From Reticulitermes lucifugus (taxonomy: Eukaryota; Arthropoda; Insecta; Blattodea; Rhinotermitidae), in assembly GCA_026260175.1 (NCBI GenBank), contig JAKCWW010010058.1, positions 1-22,456 on the forward strand: a stretch of DNA of 22,456 nucleotides. Direction: 5' to 3'. A program made the translations under genes and the position numbers. Shown piece by piece: positions 1 through 8,697 of this stretch. How positions within the stretch are numbered: position 1 is the stretch's first letter; every line of letters starts with the position of its first letter. The notes below the pieces were generated by a model. The model saw only the letters and a program-made list of their open reading frames with translations, was not told the origin of the DNA and did not search any database.

Positions 1-152
1 TACTGTAATTCTTATACTGTTTACTGTAACTACTCTCTGGACATGTCCAATATCATTCTGTAAAGAATAATTTTTCCCATTTAATGCTGTATGACCTAAG
101 CAGTTGAGAAATTACTGGCAAATAAACTAAATGATAAGACTGAACATCTTAC

Positions 153-279
153 CTGTACTTTTCAGCTTCAGACCAAGTTAGAATTCCTTCAAGTACATCC
201 ATTGCATTAAAATTTTCATTGTATTCAGATATTTTATTTAATCTGAAAGTTGAAAAATGTGCTTTTAGTTTATATTCCA
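153..279 (-). CDS. TERF2IP: Rap1/TERF2IP-like gene, exon 3 (internal coding exon)
   Basis: The exon is 127 nt on the minus strand. A pyrimidine-rich acceptor (TTGCATTTCAG) precedes position 279 and an AG|GTAAGA donor follows 153. Exon 2 ends with one nucleotide of a codon; the first two nucleotides here complete it as ATG (Met). Reading continues open for 41 codons and ends with two nucleotides of an Arg codon. The product begins EYKLKAHFSTFRLNKISEYN and ends ILTWSEAEKYR. The start aligns loosely with the strand after the Rap1 BRCT domain (human 'ERNERLELEAYRLG'). The TWSEAEKYR end could be the start of the Myb-like domain, which normally opens with an aromatic-Thr/Ser-acidic pattern; this is inference. 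A second in-frame acceptor at 243-244 (CAACTTTCAG) would give a shorter 90-nt exon, but its phase does not fit exon 2. The rest of the gene lies left of the window. Confidence 0.68.
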
Positions 280-737
280 CTGAAATGCAACATACAGATG
301 TAATTCATTCTTCAGACAATTACAGGAAAATATCCTCTGTCAAGTTTTCTTTCATCTCCACACTACAACAATACCAGTTCACTCATACACGCACACAAAG
401 ACAGCAAACCCCTACTTTAAGTTCCTACTTTTTGCATTTTACGCTATTTTACACACTTTCTGTTATGGTCGGGCTAAATTCCCACAAGAACACTGCTAAA
501 TTTTGGTGGAATTTACATTTCCTCAACTTCAGACTTCATTTCCCTAGTTCTGGCCATAAATATTCATATGACTTTGGATTTTACAATTTTATTCTCAGAA
601 TTGTTACGCAAGTCAAGAGCTGCTACTGAATGTTCGGTTTATGTAACAAGTACAAGCATACATGTGGTGCTTCTGCTGTCAAGTAAGAAAGGCATCTGGC
701 AATCTGTGTGTGTATTATGAAAAAAAGGTGCATCTCA
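280..737. other. Intron 2 of the Rap1-like gene, distal part; nothing recognised
   Basis: AT-rich sequence. A 136-codon plus-strand frame lies at 219-629, but it overlaps the minus-strand exon 3, has no recognisable motif, and has Phe/His/Ser-rich composition typical of chance frames. I see no RNA gene or repeat here. Confidence 0.5.
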
Positions 738-829
738 CAGTAGTCCCCTAAAGCTAAGTAGTTAAGATGTATTCTGTGTAGACAGCAGTAGGCCTGATGG
801 AGTGGATGTATGGTTCGAGTTTATCAACT

Positions 830-1920
830 GGAACTGATTACAATCAATTGCTGCATGGTTCAAGCAAGCACGCAAAAATAACGTTTCCATAGATGGCACT
901 ATCATCAGGAAGAGGGCCTTGGATATTGCTGTTCATTTAGGAGTAGACAGCTTTATGGGCTCCAGTGGTCAGATTGAAAGATTTAAGGAGACATAATGTT
1001 GTTTATAGAACTCTAGCAGGTGAAAGCAGGACCGTAAATTCAGAAACAATACATGATTGGAAAAATCACCGACTGTTGCAAGAGATTAAAGAATATGATC
1101 TTTATGACATTCAACACTGAAGAGACAGGTTTATTTTTCAATACATAATCTAGTAAAAGTCTTACTTTTCACACAGACTTCTGCCACGGTGGAACAATAT
1201 CAAAACAGAGGGTTACAGTGCTTATCGCATGGAATGCTGATGGTAGGAATAAAATACCACCACTTGTCAATGGCAAACACAAAATCCACATTGGTTTAAG
1301 AACATTAAAAATGATATTAATACAAATTCCTGGATGACCACCATATCTGAGGATTACCTGACACAGTTAGACAGCAAAATGGGTGCTTAGAATTGCAAAT
1401 CCTGCTCTTTATTGATAAATATGCTGCTCACTTGTAGAACACATCTCAGGTACATAAAAGTTGTGCTGCTTCAAGCTAACTGTACCAGCCAGCTACGGCC
1501 TTCACATTTGGGAATCGTTCATGCATTTAAGTGCCATTATAGAAAGTACTGCATTCAAAAGACAGTCACCATGATGAATGGTAGACTGATCCAACATGCT
1601 GTATGTATGGAGGTGGATGTACTGTCTCCTATGCACTTTCCAGCTGGTCATGTGTGTCAGCATCAATGACCAACACTGCACTGAAACTTAATGAAGATGT
1701 CAAAAATGACCGGCACCATTTGCAATCTATTGGGGGGCAGTTTGAAGACTACAGGACATGTGACAGTGCTGTCAAGGCTTGTGGAGTCCACGCTGTTAAC
1801 TAGGTGTTGAACCAGCAGGTAACTACGCCACAAGAACCAGAAACGGAAGTTGCAGAAGATAGGGTAACATCTTTGCATGCAATGAAAGGATTAGAAGGGC
1901 CAGAAAGTAGGAGTGCCAAT
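830..1920 (+). pseudogene. Tigger/pogo-type DDE transposase relic
   Basis: A decayed plus-strand transposase of the Tigger/jerky (TIGD) type, readable by shifting frames. First a CENP-B-like helix-turn-helix: SIAAWFKQARKNNVS, IIRKRALDIAVHLGVDSF and FKET from 841. Then RHNVVYRTLAGES, then the first DDE block NTEETGLFF near 1113-1136, then HTDFCHGG..SKQRVTVLIAWNADG. The second block is LLFIDKYAAHL near 1402-1434. The last block is NCTSQLRPSHLGIVHAFK near 1480-1530, followed by HYRKYCIQKTV and ALKLNEDVKNDRHH to about 1900. The family has D in block 1 (DETG) and in the last block (QPMD); here they read E and H, and there are several stops and frameshifts, so it cannot transpose. It sits in intron 2 of the Rap1-like gene. 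Possible ends are at 738 (CAGTAGTCCC) and 2317 (TTCCACTG), but they do not match each other well. Confidence 0.85.
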
Positions 1921-2643
1921 TTTATACTGAGGACAATATCACTATAATGTACAACAAAGTTGAAAATAAACTATACAAACTGACAACTCAAGGGAAACGA
2001 AACAAAGGGCACTTACTGACTGGCTAAAGATATCATAGATATCTTGTGCATATTACATTAGGCCTATGTTGTGATTATACTGTGACGAAGTTGCTTCATA
2101 TATACATGTATCACCATGTTGTATTTACATTGTTAAGGTTCCAATTTCCATATTTTAAATGGCTTGTCTAAGGTTTGTTACAAGGCAAACCACATTTTTT
2201 GGATTACATAATTTTCATTTCCTGCTTTACACTTTTCTTGATTTTATAGTCAATTTGAGGTGGTCCCTACAAGAGTGTATAACAGAAGTTCCACTCTATC
2301 TATATGAAATTCCACTGTTGCAAATTTTACATACACTGTAAATAAAAATTTTATATTCAGATGTACATATAAAGAAATTTAGTAAGATTAAGACAGTTAC
2401 GGTAAGAAGATGCAAGAATATTTTTGTCAAAGGAAAGTGTTCTAGCACAATTTAAATAACAGCTTTAGCTTTGATACTCTTGTTATATGGTATTATTAAT
2501 AATGTCTAATTATGCAATGAACTAAAATGCAACATATATCTCATTTATTTCAATTACTACAACTTTACGCCTGTAACAACATCCACATTCATATATATAC
2601 TGTGAACAATAATACCTGAAGTCCTTTATATTCAATTTCTTAC
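1921..2643. other. Intron 2 remainder; possible 3' non-coding part of the Tigger element
   Basis: No coding signal. Bases 2270-2317 (TATAACAGAAGTTCCACT and ATGAAATTCCACTG) resemble the right ends of Tigger-type elements, whose inverted repeats usually begin CAGTGGAA in the reverse sense. I could not find a convincing matching left end. From 2318 to 2643 I see only AT-rich intron leading to the exon 2 donor. Confidence 0.3.
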
Positions 2644-2770
2644 TTCTTGAGCAGCAGGCAATTATGTACTCTGTTGAAAAAACTTCATTTTTACCAGCAG
2701 GGAATCCTGGTGCAGCAAGTACTATAGTGTTTTCACCTACTGGACAGCTCTCCACTGTTCCAAAGCCACA
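2644..2770 (-). CDS. TERF2IP: Rap1/TERF2IP-like gene, exon 2 (second half of BRCT domain)
   Basis: The exon is 127 nt: 42 full codons plus one nucleotide. The acceptor is TTTGCTTCACATTTCAG before 2770 and the donor is AGAA|GTAAGA at 2644/2643. The product starts CGFGTVESCPVGENTIVLAA and includes FSTEYIIACCSR. Known Rap1 BRCT domains carry a GGGTV turn, a hydrophobic strand ending in an AQPG-type loop, and an (I/F)STQYILDC helix; each has a counterpart here in the same order and spacing (GFGTV, VLAAPG, FSTEYIIAC). In Rap1 this domain is a protein-interaction module of a telomere-bound factor. The exon joins exon 1 in phase 0 and exon 3 in phase 1. The acceptor lies only 33 nt from the end of a mariner element in intron 1. 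Identification comes from remembered family pattern, not a search. Confidence 0.75.
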
Positions 2771-2803
2771 CTGAAATGTGAAGCAAACACAGCTAATGGA
2801 TTA

Positions 2804-2830
2804 TGTGGTCAAACAATAAAGTTCCAAGAC
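2804..2830. repeat. Left terminal inverted repeat of the mariner
   Basis: Starts TGTGGTCAAACAATAAAG, preceded by TA at 2802-2803. It pairs with 3901-3927 at 26 of 27 positions. Confidence 0.93.
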
Positions 2831-3660
2831 TTGGTCTATAAGAACAGATACACATGAAATACGAAGAAAATTGTTTTATTTTCCTTCAAAGTAATCTCCC
2901 TTGACTGCAACACACTCTTCCTAAAAGTTGCATAACACAGTCATTGAAAGCATCCAAAGGAATTGTATTTACTGTGCAGGTTACATTCTCCTCCATATCC
3001 TCAACATCTGGAAATATTCTTCCTTTGGGAGCAGTTTTCACTTTAGGGAATAGAATAAAGGCAGCAAGCGTGAGGTCAGGTGAATAAGGTGGGTAGCTGA
3101 TTTCCACCACGCCACAATGAAGTCTTCACGAGCTATGACTCTGCTCCTGCTGCTCATTCATGAGAATGTGTGGAACAATCTTTGCAAAGATCTCCCTATT
3201 TCCCAAATCATCAGGAAAAGTCTGATGAATTTTCTTCAGGTAATTGTTCAGTTGATCCTCCATCAATTGTAGGGTCACTTGACCGACTCTGGCCACCAGT
3301 TCACAGCCTTCTGCAACTGTTTCCAGATTTTGGCAGTTAACAGATGCCCATGACTTGATTCATCTTCAAAACTGTCACATTCCTCTCTGAATCTTTTAAA
3401 CCATTCAAAGACACACACATGAGACAGAATTTCATTTAAATAAACAGTCTTAAGCATTTTGTGCACCTGAAGCATCACCATTCCCCCTCCCCACACCAAT
3501 CTGAAAAAAAAACTTGATGTTTGCTTGCTCCACCCAGACAACAAAGAAAAACAAAACTTATGCATCACTACAGATGTACGGATGTACTGAATGAGCCAGA
3601 ACTTTCTTTCTTTTCACTAATTCCTGGCAGTCATAAAATGAACTAACAGAAAACCGCCAC

Positions 3661-3890
3661 AATTGGTTTAGATGCCAGAATGGTGATATGAAGCAAGTTC
3701 CATACTGAGAACCTACAAGTCTGAAATTACCTGTAAACCCCACTGGTATCTGGTGCTTTTTACTCAGTGCATGTGAACTGATGCACATTTTTGTATGTAA
3801 ACAATAATTATGTTGAGTGCCACTGTACAAAATTTCTAGGTGACCAGGTGCCCAGGATTCATGCACTCCTGTGCCAAACCATACTTGCAT
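3661..3890 (-). repeat. Dispersed repeat, copy 1 (inside the mariner)
   Basis: The reverse complement contains GGTTCTCAGTATGGAACTTG, also found on the plus strand near 14790. Similarity extends over about 70 bp (3661-3720 against 14784-14850) at roughly 80-85%, and weakly over about 60 bp more (GTGCA..AATYC.GGCACC near 3830-3890 against 14720-14780). The minus-strand open frame here has no recognisable protein motif. The family is unknown to me. Confidence 0.7.
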
Positions 3891-3900
3891 GATAGCATCA

Positions 3901-3927
3901 GTCCTGGAACTTTATTGTTTGACCACA
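3901..3927. repeat. Right terminal inverted repeat of the mariner
   Basis: Reverse complement of 2804-2830 with one mismatch, followed by TA at 3928-3929. Confidence 0.93.
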
Positions 3928-5342
3928 TAATACACATTTTCATTGGCATCAAACTCTATTACAGAAAGTTTAATCATAACATGAAAGATCAAAATAATGT
4001 GTGAAATCATGTTCTGGCAATAACAATAAAATGTAAGTCTTCTACAATCACTGAATCAGAAAAATCTAGGGATAAATAGTGAGATTTTGAAGAATCATCT
4101 TACAATATCACAACATTTTTCACAGCACACAAACAGCCACTAGGAAATGATTAGTGAACCACAAAGTGTGCACACTGGACATCAGTATTCTCTGTTAGTT
4201 CTTGGCTTCAAGGAGCAAAACCATTAATTTTTTATGGCAAAACATAGTCTAAAACACAACATGTCCTATATTACACGTCATCAACAGTAAGTCTTACAAG
4301 GCATAAAAACAAATTGTAATTTGTTCATCTATTTTATAAATAACTTCATCCCTCACCAGACAACACAAATTTAGTTTTTCATGGCACTGCCTGCTGTCAT
4401 GAAACAATGGACCAATATTTTTTGCTGTCACTTTAGAAGTCTACTGCCAGACAAGGTCCTCAGTCAGTGCAATCTGTTCCACATAACTACAGCCCACTAC
4501 CACAGGATTCATTTTAGTATTTCTCAACTCTTTCCCACATGATCTAGTTCCATAACATTTCTTTAACTAATATTGTGTATGCATCTTTGTCATGTAATCC
4601 ACTCTTCACAATTCTGATTTGATAATCACTGCAATATTAGGTGATAGGTACAAACCTCCACCTTAATTTTTGTATGTCTGTTACATCTCTCATTTGTCCA
4701 CATTTTCTCCTCTGTACCATTTTCTGTGTTCCCAGCAAAAAGCTGTAAAATTGTGCCTATCTGTTTGTGCATGTGTATGTACCCATCTGCCCCTCCCAGC
4801 ATGTAACAACTTGAGAATCACTGTAGTTCTAGGAAATCTGATACTGAGAATTTTTATTCAAATTTATCCACACATTCCAATGTTGGCAACTACACAATAA
4901 CAAGCACTTCACACAAAGTTATAAATGTGTCTCTGTTGGCACCTAGAGTGAATCTCACTAAATATTTATCAAAGCAAAAAATGTTTCAAACAAAACATGT
5001 AGAAAAATGAAACATATTTCACACTAGGAAACTTTTTCCATAAGTTTTATGCTTTTTGAGACAATTAAACAAAATGGAGAAAGTGTGCCAGTGCAGTTAC
5101 ACACTATACATATATTTCCTAATCCCATTCATATACCTTCAATCACCATTCTTTCCTGATAAATTATACACCTAAACAAAAAATAGAATTTCATATATTT
5201 TAGTATTTACCTTTTTGGAATAAAAGCAAGAACACAAAAACATTCCCTAAATCATGTCAAGCACTTCCAGAATCTTCCACTCTTCATTTCACCATGAATA
5301 TCATTTTTGTTATTACACACCTCAAGCACTCTAACTCTGCCA
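3928..5342. other. Intron 1 of the Rap1-like gene; nothing recognised
   Basis: AT-rich, non-coding in appearance on both strands. The frame at 4670-4900 is Cys/Leu/Ser-rich with no family resemblance. I found no splice-bounded exon in phase with exons 1 and 2, which join each other directly. Confidence 0.5.
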
Positions 5343-5579
5343 CAGTTTTAAGGGATTTACAAGTAACTGTATTATGATCTGGACTTTGGCCAAAAGACAT
5401 ACACGCGATTTGTTTATCTAAATCAACATCATAGCATACATGTTCCTCTTAATTCCTGTTCATTCCAGTTTTAAGGGATTTATAAGTAACTGTATTATGA
5501 TTGGATTTTGATCATAACACATACTCAATTTATTTCTCTAAATCAATGCATACATGTTGCTTTTGGTTCCAGTCCATTC
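5343..5579. repeat. Diverged tandem duplication, 123-bp unit
   Basis: Copy 1 is 5343-5465 and copy 2 is 5466-5579 (shortened by small deletions). Both start CAGTTTTAAGGGATTTA, share AAGTAACTGTATTATGAT and GCATACATGTT, and end CATTC. It lies in intron 1 and is non-coding. Confidence 0.9.
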
Positions 5580-6726
5580 AAATTCTCTTAAACTTTCAAA
5601 ATGGTACATGAACCAATGAAATTAACAATATGAGCAGAACATCACTTTGTTTTAGACTGTAACAAATAAGTGTAAATGTGCCATTCACATGCATTTTAAC
5701 TGACCTAATTAGTTCACTAACTAAAACTAAATTAGAATGTCATCACACTGTCTTACTCACCTAAATAAATCACAGGCTTTTTCAAATTTTGCAAGTCATA
5801 CACTGTACTACTGTAGGCATAAAGATTTGACAAGAAACTGATGATCACATATATGAATTAACCTACATGAAGAATGTTGGATAACATTTTGTGTGAAATT
5901 AGACTGAGTTTTCTTGGAAATTGTAGATGGTTCTATTCTCGATTATAACAAAAAATAGCCCACTGCTATAGATGTCATCGAGGGGGGCAGATAACATGAG
6001 TTTTAGCTCTTCACAGCACTCGATGCCCCTTGCAAAGGCAATTCATGAGAAGCTAACCTGGTCTTCCCATTCGCTTCATGCGAATAGCAGAAGACACTTA
6101 CTTCTCTATCAAGGGTTCGATGTTCCACAGGTACACAGCAGTGTAATAAGGGAAACAAAAGAGATTTGCATTTTCAAGAGCTTCAGAGCCTAAAACACAT
6201 GCCAGTAGCTGAAATTGATGGAAGGGCATATTCTGATGGATCCACAGATAAAATTTATGGCAAAATTCGTCTCACACATAGAATAATACAACTAGTCAGT
6301 AGGTAAAGCAATTATTTGTGTGGTAAAGGATAAACGAACCACAGAACGCCTAAAAAGGGGCGAGGCAGAGTTACCTACGTTCTCGGAATTAACATTCACA
6401 TTTTCCATTTACAGGCAGTCTGAATCCATCCTGAAAAATAAACCTACCAGTACACCAGTCTGCTTATAAGACTATACAGCATCACATCCCAAAAACCCGT
6501 AATCGTAACAATTTTATTCCATTACACTGGAACCAACAACGTAATAAACAGTACTGAAACACCGTCAACTTTTTATTACTACAGATAGAATGGGATGCCA
6601 AACATAAAAAGAACAATACATATTACACATATATAACTGAATTTCAATTACAGACATATGTCATGTTGCTTCATTCAAAATTACACAAAATACACGAAAT
6701 GTAATTTCCAGGTTGCGTTTACTCAC
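5580..6726. other. Intron 1, proximal part; includes an unexplained GC-richer patch
   Basis: Mostly AT-rich. About 5960-6130 is more balanced in composition and holds a 73-codon plus-strand frame, but neither strand matches a protein I know. It could be an old repeat fragment. A purine-rich minus-strand GAGAAGTAAGTG near 6085-6100 resembles a donor but lacks a supporting frame. Confidence 0.35.
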
Positions 6727-6837
6727 TTCAATCAGTTCTGCTATTTTTTCCTTCTCTGGACAATTGTGTATAAATAATCGGTATGGGACACCTTTATCAC
6801 TAATAAATATTGGTACTGTATCTATATTCTCTATCAT
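6727..6837 (-). CDS. TERF2IP: Rap1/TERF2IP-like gene, exon 1 (start codon and first half of BRCT domain)
   Basis: The exon has 37 codons from an ATG at 6837 in favourable context (TTACCATGA) to a strong donor GAA|GTGAGT at 6727/6726, phase 0. No upstream in-frame ATG occurs before a stop at 6868-6870. The product starts MIENIDTVPIFISDKGVPYR, continues LFIHNCPEKEKIAELIE, and joins the CGFGTV of exon 2. The order (LF/IF strand, D-G turn, aromatic strand, Pro plus basic/acidic helix ending L..LI, then GG/FG-TV) matches Rap1 BRCT (human LFVRDDGSSMSFYV...LSTLILHGGGTV). Vertebrate TERF2IP binds TRF2 at telomeres; most non-dipteran insects have TTAGG telomeres, where an orthologue is plausible. Bases 6838-7060 upstream are the likely promoter or 5' UTR unless an upstream non-coding exon exists. 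Confidence 0.72.
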
Positions 6838-7060
6838 GGTAATAAATCTTGTTACTATAAACAATATTCACTTAACTATTAAAATTGTTTACAATTTCGG
6901 CCACAGATAGGAAATGTAAAACTACACCGCTACTTGCGGCAACTTCGTGCCTTACTGTAGCCGGCAAAGCTCACTGGCTATAAGTACAGCATCCTCCTGG
7001 TGGAAACGTATGGAACTATGTAGCATGATATCGGCAAAGCAGCCTCCTGCGTTGCAATAC
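6838..7060 (-). promoter_or_regulatory. Probable 5' UTR and promoter region of the Rap1-like gene
   Basis: This lies directly upstream of the exon 1 ATG on the minus strand. Bases 6920-7060 have more C, G and CpG than the flanks (GCTACTTGCGGCAACTTCG, GTAGCCGGCAAAGC). No TATA box or initiator can be assigned with confidence. Alternatively TTTATAG just before the ATG could be an acceptor for a more distant 5' UTR exon. Confidence 0.3.
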
Positions 7061-7282
7061 CATTTGCTTCAAACCCACACCATAACACCACTAAGAAAAT
7101 AGCGATCTTCGAAATTATTACAAACCAACTAAACACATTTATTAGGCACTATTTATTTACATTATCTTTTCTCCGAAATATTTCTCCTTCGATCAAAGTA
7201 TAATGTAAAATAATAAGCTATATTGATTGCCAAATATGCTTATTCAGTTGATTTGTTATAGTGATACAATGCATGGGAAATG

Positions 7283-7535
7283 CAGAATATCTAGATTCAG
7301 AATTATAATCTTCCAGGTTATGGGAGCCTGTAATCTGATTGGTGGGTACCGAGGTTTCGGTCAGAGCATACTGCCTCTATCTTCTGACTGCCTGTGAAGA
7401 CAGAACAAGAATGTTCCTCCAAAACATTCAAAACCATATACCAGAGTATACTGTGTCCTAACCCAGATCACATTATGAATTCTCACCACTGTGAGCACCT
7501 CAAATCCTGTATCAAAGAATATTAAGAACAACTGA
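7283..7535 (-). repeat. Relic of a high-copy insect repeat ('FEVLT..FGGT' type), copy 1
   Basis: The minus strand reads DTGFEVLTVVRIHNVIWVRT, then FECFGGTFLFCLHRQSE, and in a shifted frame a segment with the pattern THQSDYRL. I recall a very common repeat-derived frame in cockroach, termite and other insect assemblies with the order FEVLTAV..KS.IFWD.TPCS, FGGT..LHLQGRR, SSETS, RRHIPED. The order here agrees. It is degenerate and not a host gene. The naming is from memory. Confidence 0.6.
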
Positions 7536-7559
7536 TGCATGGATGGAAATGTCACATTG

Positions 7560-8697
7560 GGAATACTGATTTACAGGAAGTGCAGAATGTTTTTTAAAGA
7601 CACAGTATTTAAAACAACATTATTTTTTCCACCAACTGTACACTATTCTCATATTTTGCCTCTCAAACAAACTGAGGAAATGAAATCTGGAACACTTCCT
7701 GGTTACAGGCATTATCAGTATAAACAAGCATTTTAGGGTCAGGATCACATATGATGGATTTCAAAGTTCAACTAAAATGATGTCACAAGGACAATCACAC
7801 ACTCAAAACTACTTACAATGTTGAACATTCTCGAAGTAGAAACAACTGCCTCCATTAAAGACAACTGTCACCACATGAAATAAATGAAATACGTATGCAA
7901 TAACTAGGATTACGTAAATAAAAAACTTAATTTCTGATGGTAAAATTTCCTTCACGATACACACAAAACTAATACACTAAATCTGTAGCACTGCCAAGTG
8001 TTATACAACAGTCAACACACAAAACAACACAAAATGTAATACAAAACACAAGTTCAAAAAGAAGAGTACATGTACATAAAACAGAATATATGATAATGTA
8101 CAGAATATGAGGAATGTTCATTGAGGTTCTGTATGTCACAGTTATACAGTTAAATGACAACATAAAATAATGCTGAATTATTCCAATGAAGTATCATTAT
8201 TTTTCGACAAAATTCCAGAATACGCTAATGTCATTTGTCTCATCTTGGCACAGTTTCTATACTAATTGCTCAAGAAGGCCTAACTTTTTACATTAAACAG
8301 TGTTTTCAAGTGTTCCCAAGTGCTTACTTGCACTGCTAAGTCGGCAATCAAAAACCTTAGCACAGTCAGGATAGCATGTGACACCACTGAAGCTGTCAAT
8401 TTCCTTGACAATCACAACTGTTGAGAGACATCTGCTTTCCACTTTACCTGCAATTAATGTCAGAATAATACAAATTCCCTTCACAATTGAGTATGATATA
8501 AAGGAAAACAACACAACACAAACCGCTGAAACACATAACATCATTGCTGAAAATATTATGCATGATTCAACTTCACAGTGCAATTGTCCTTACCTACTGT
8601 GACCAGAAAGCTGATAATAACTACTCATAACTTGTGCAGCCAAGCTCACCGTCATCATACTCTGTCAACCATGGTTCAGGTGTCTGTGCATCACATT
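7560..8697. other. No feature recognised
   Basis: AT-rich sequence with several short open frames on both strands (7969-8163 minus; 8293-8583 minus overlapping 8378-8602 plus). None shows a domain, a signal peptide followed by a plausible mature chain, or coherent splice borders. I treat them as chance frames. Confidence 0.5.

Larger units (their letters stand above)
2804..3927 (-). mobile_element. Internally deleted mariner element with near-perfect TIRs
   Basis: The ends are a 27-bp inverted repeat, 2804-2830 and 3901-3927, starting TGTGGTCAAACAATAAAG, with one mismatch; both sides are flanked by TA (2802-2803, 3928-3929), the mariner target. Inside, the minus strand has mariner transposase pieces: the N-terminal helix-turn-helix (HKMLKTVYLNE, VFEWFKRFREECDSFEDES) at 3275-3480, then DDLGNREIFAKIVPHILMNEQ at about 3150-3210, then YPPYSPDLTLAAFILFPKVK at about 3040-3110. 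The segment that should hold the TGDE and HDNA catalytic blocks is missing between the last two, so the copy has no active site. Stops and frameshifts add to the decay. Bases 3661-3890, near the right TIR, match another region of the window and are not mariner coding sequence. Confidence 0.9.

Noticed and set aside
219..629. 136-codon plus-strand open frame
   Set aside because: It overlaps a splice-bounded minus-strand exon, has chance-like composition and no motif.
738..2317. CAGTAG and TTCCACTG as the two ends of the Tigger element
   Set aside because: Only the first four bases agree between them and flanking TA is not clear, so the ends are not assigned.
8378..8602. Overlapping plus and minus frames near 8300-8600 as small genes
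   Set aside because: No domain, no splice support, and neither strand favoured.
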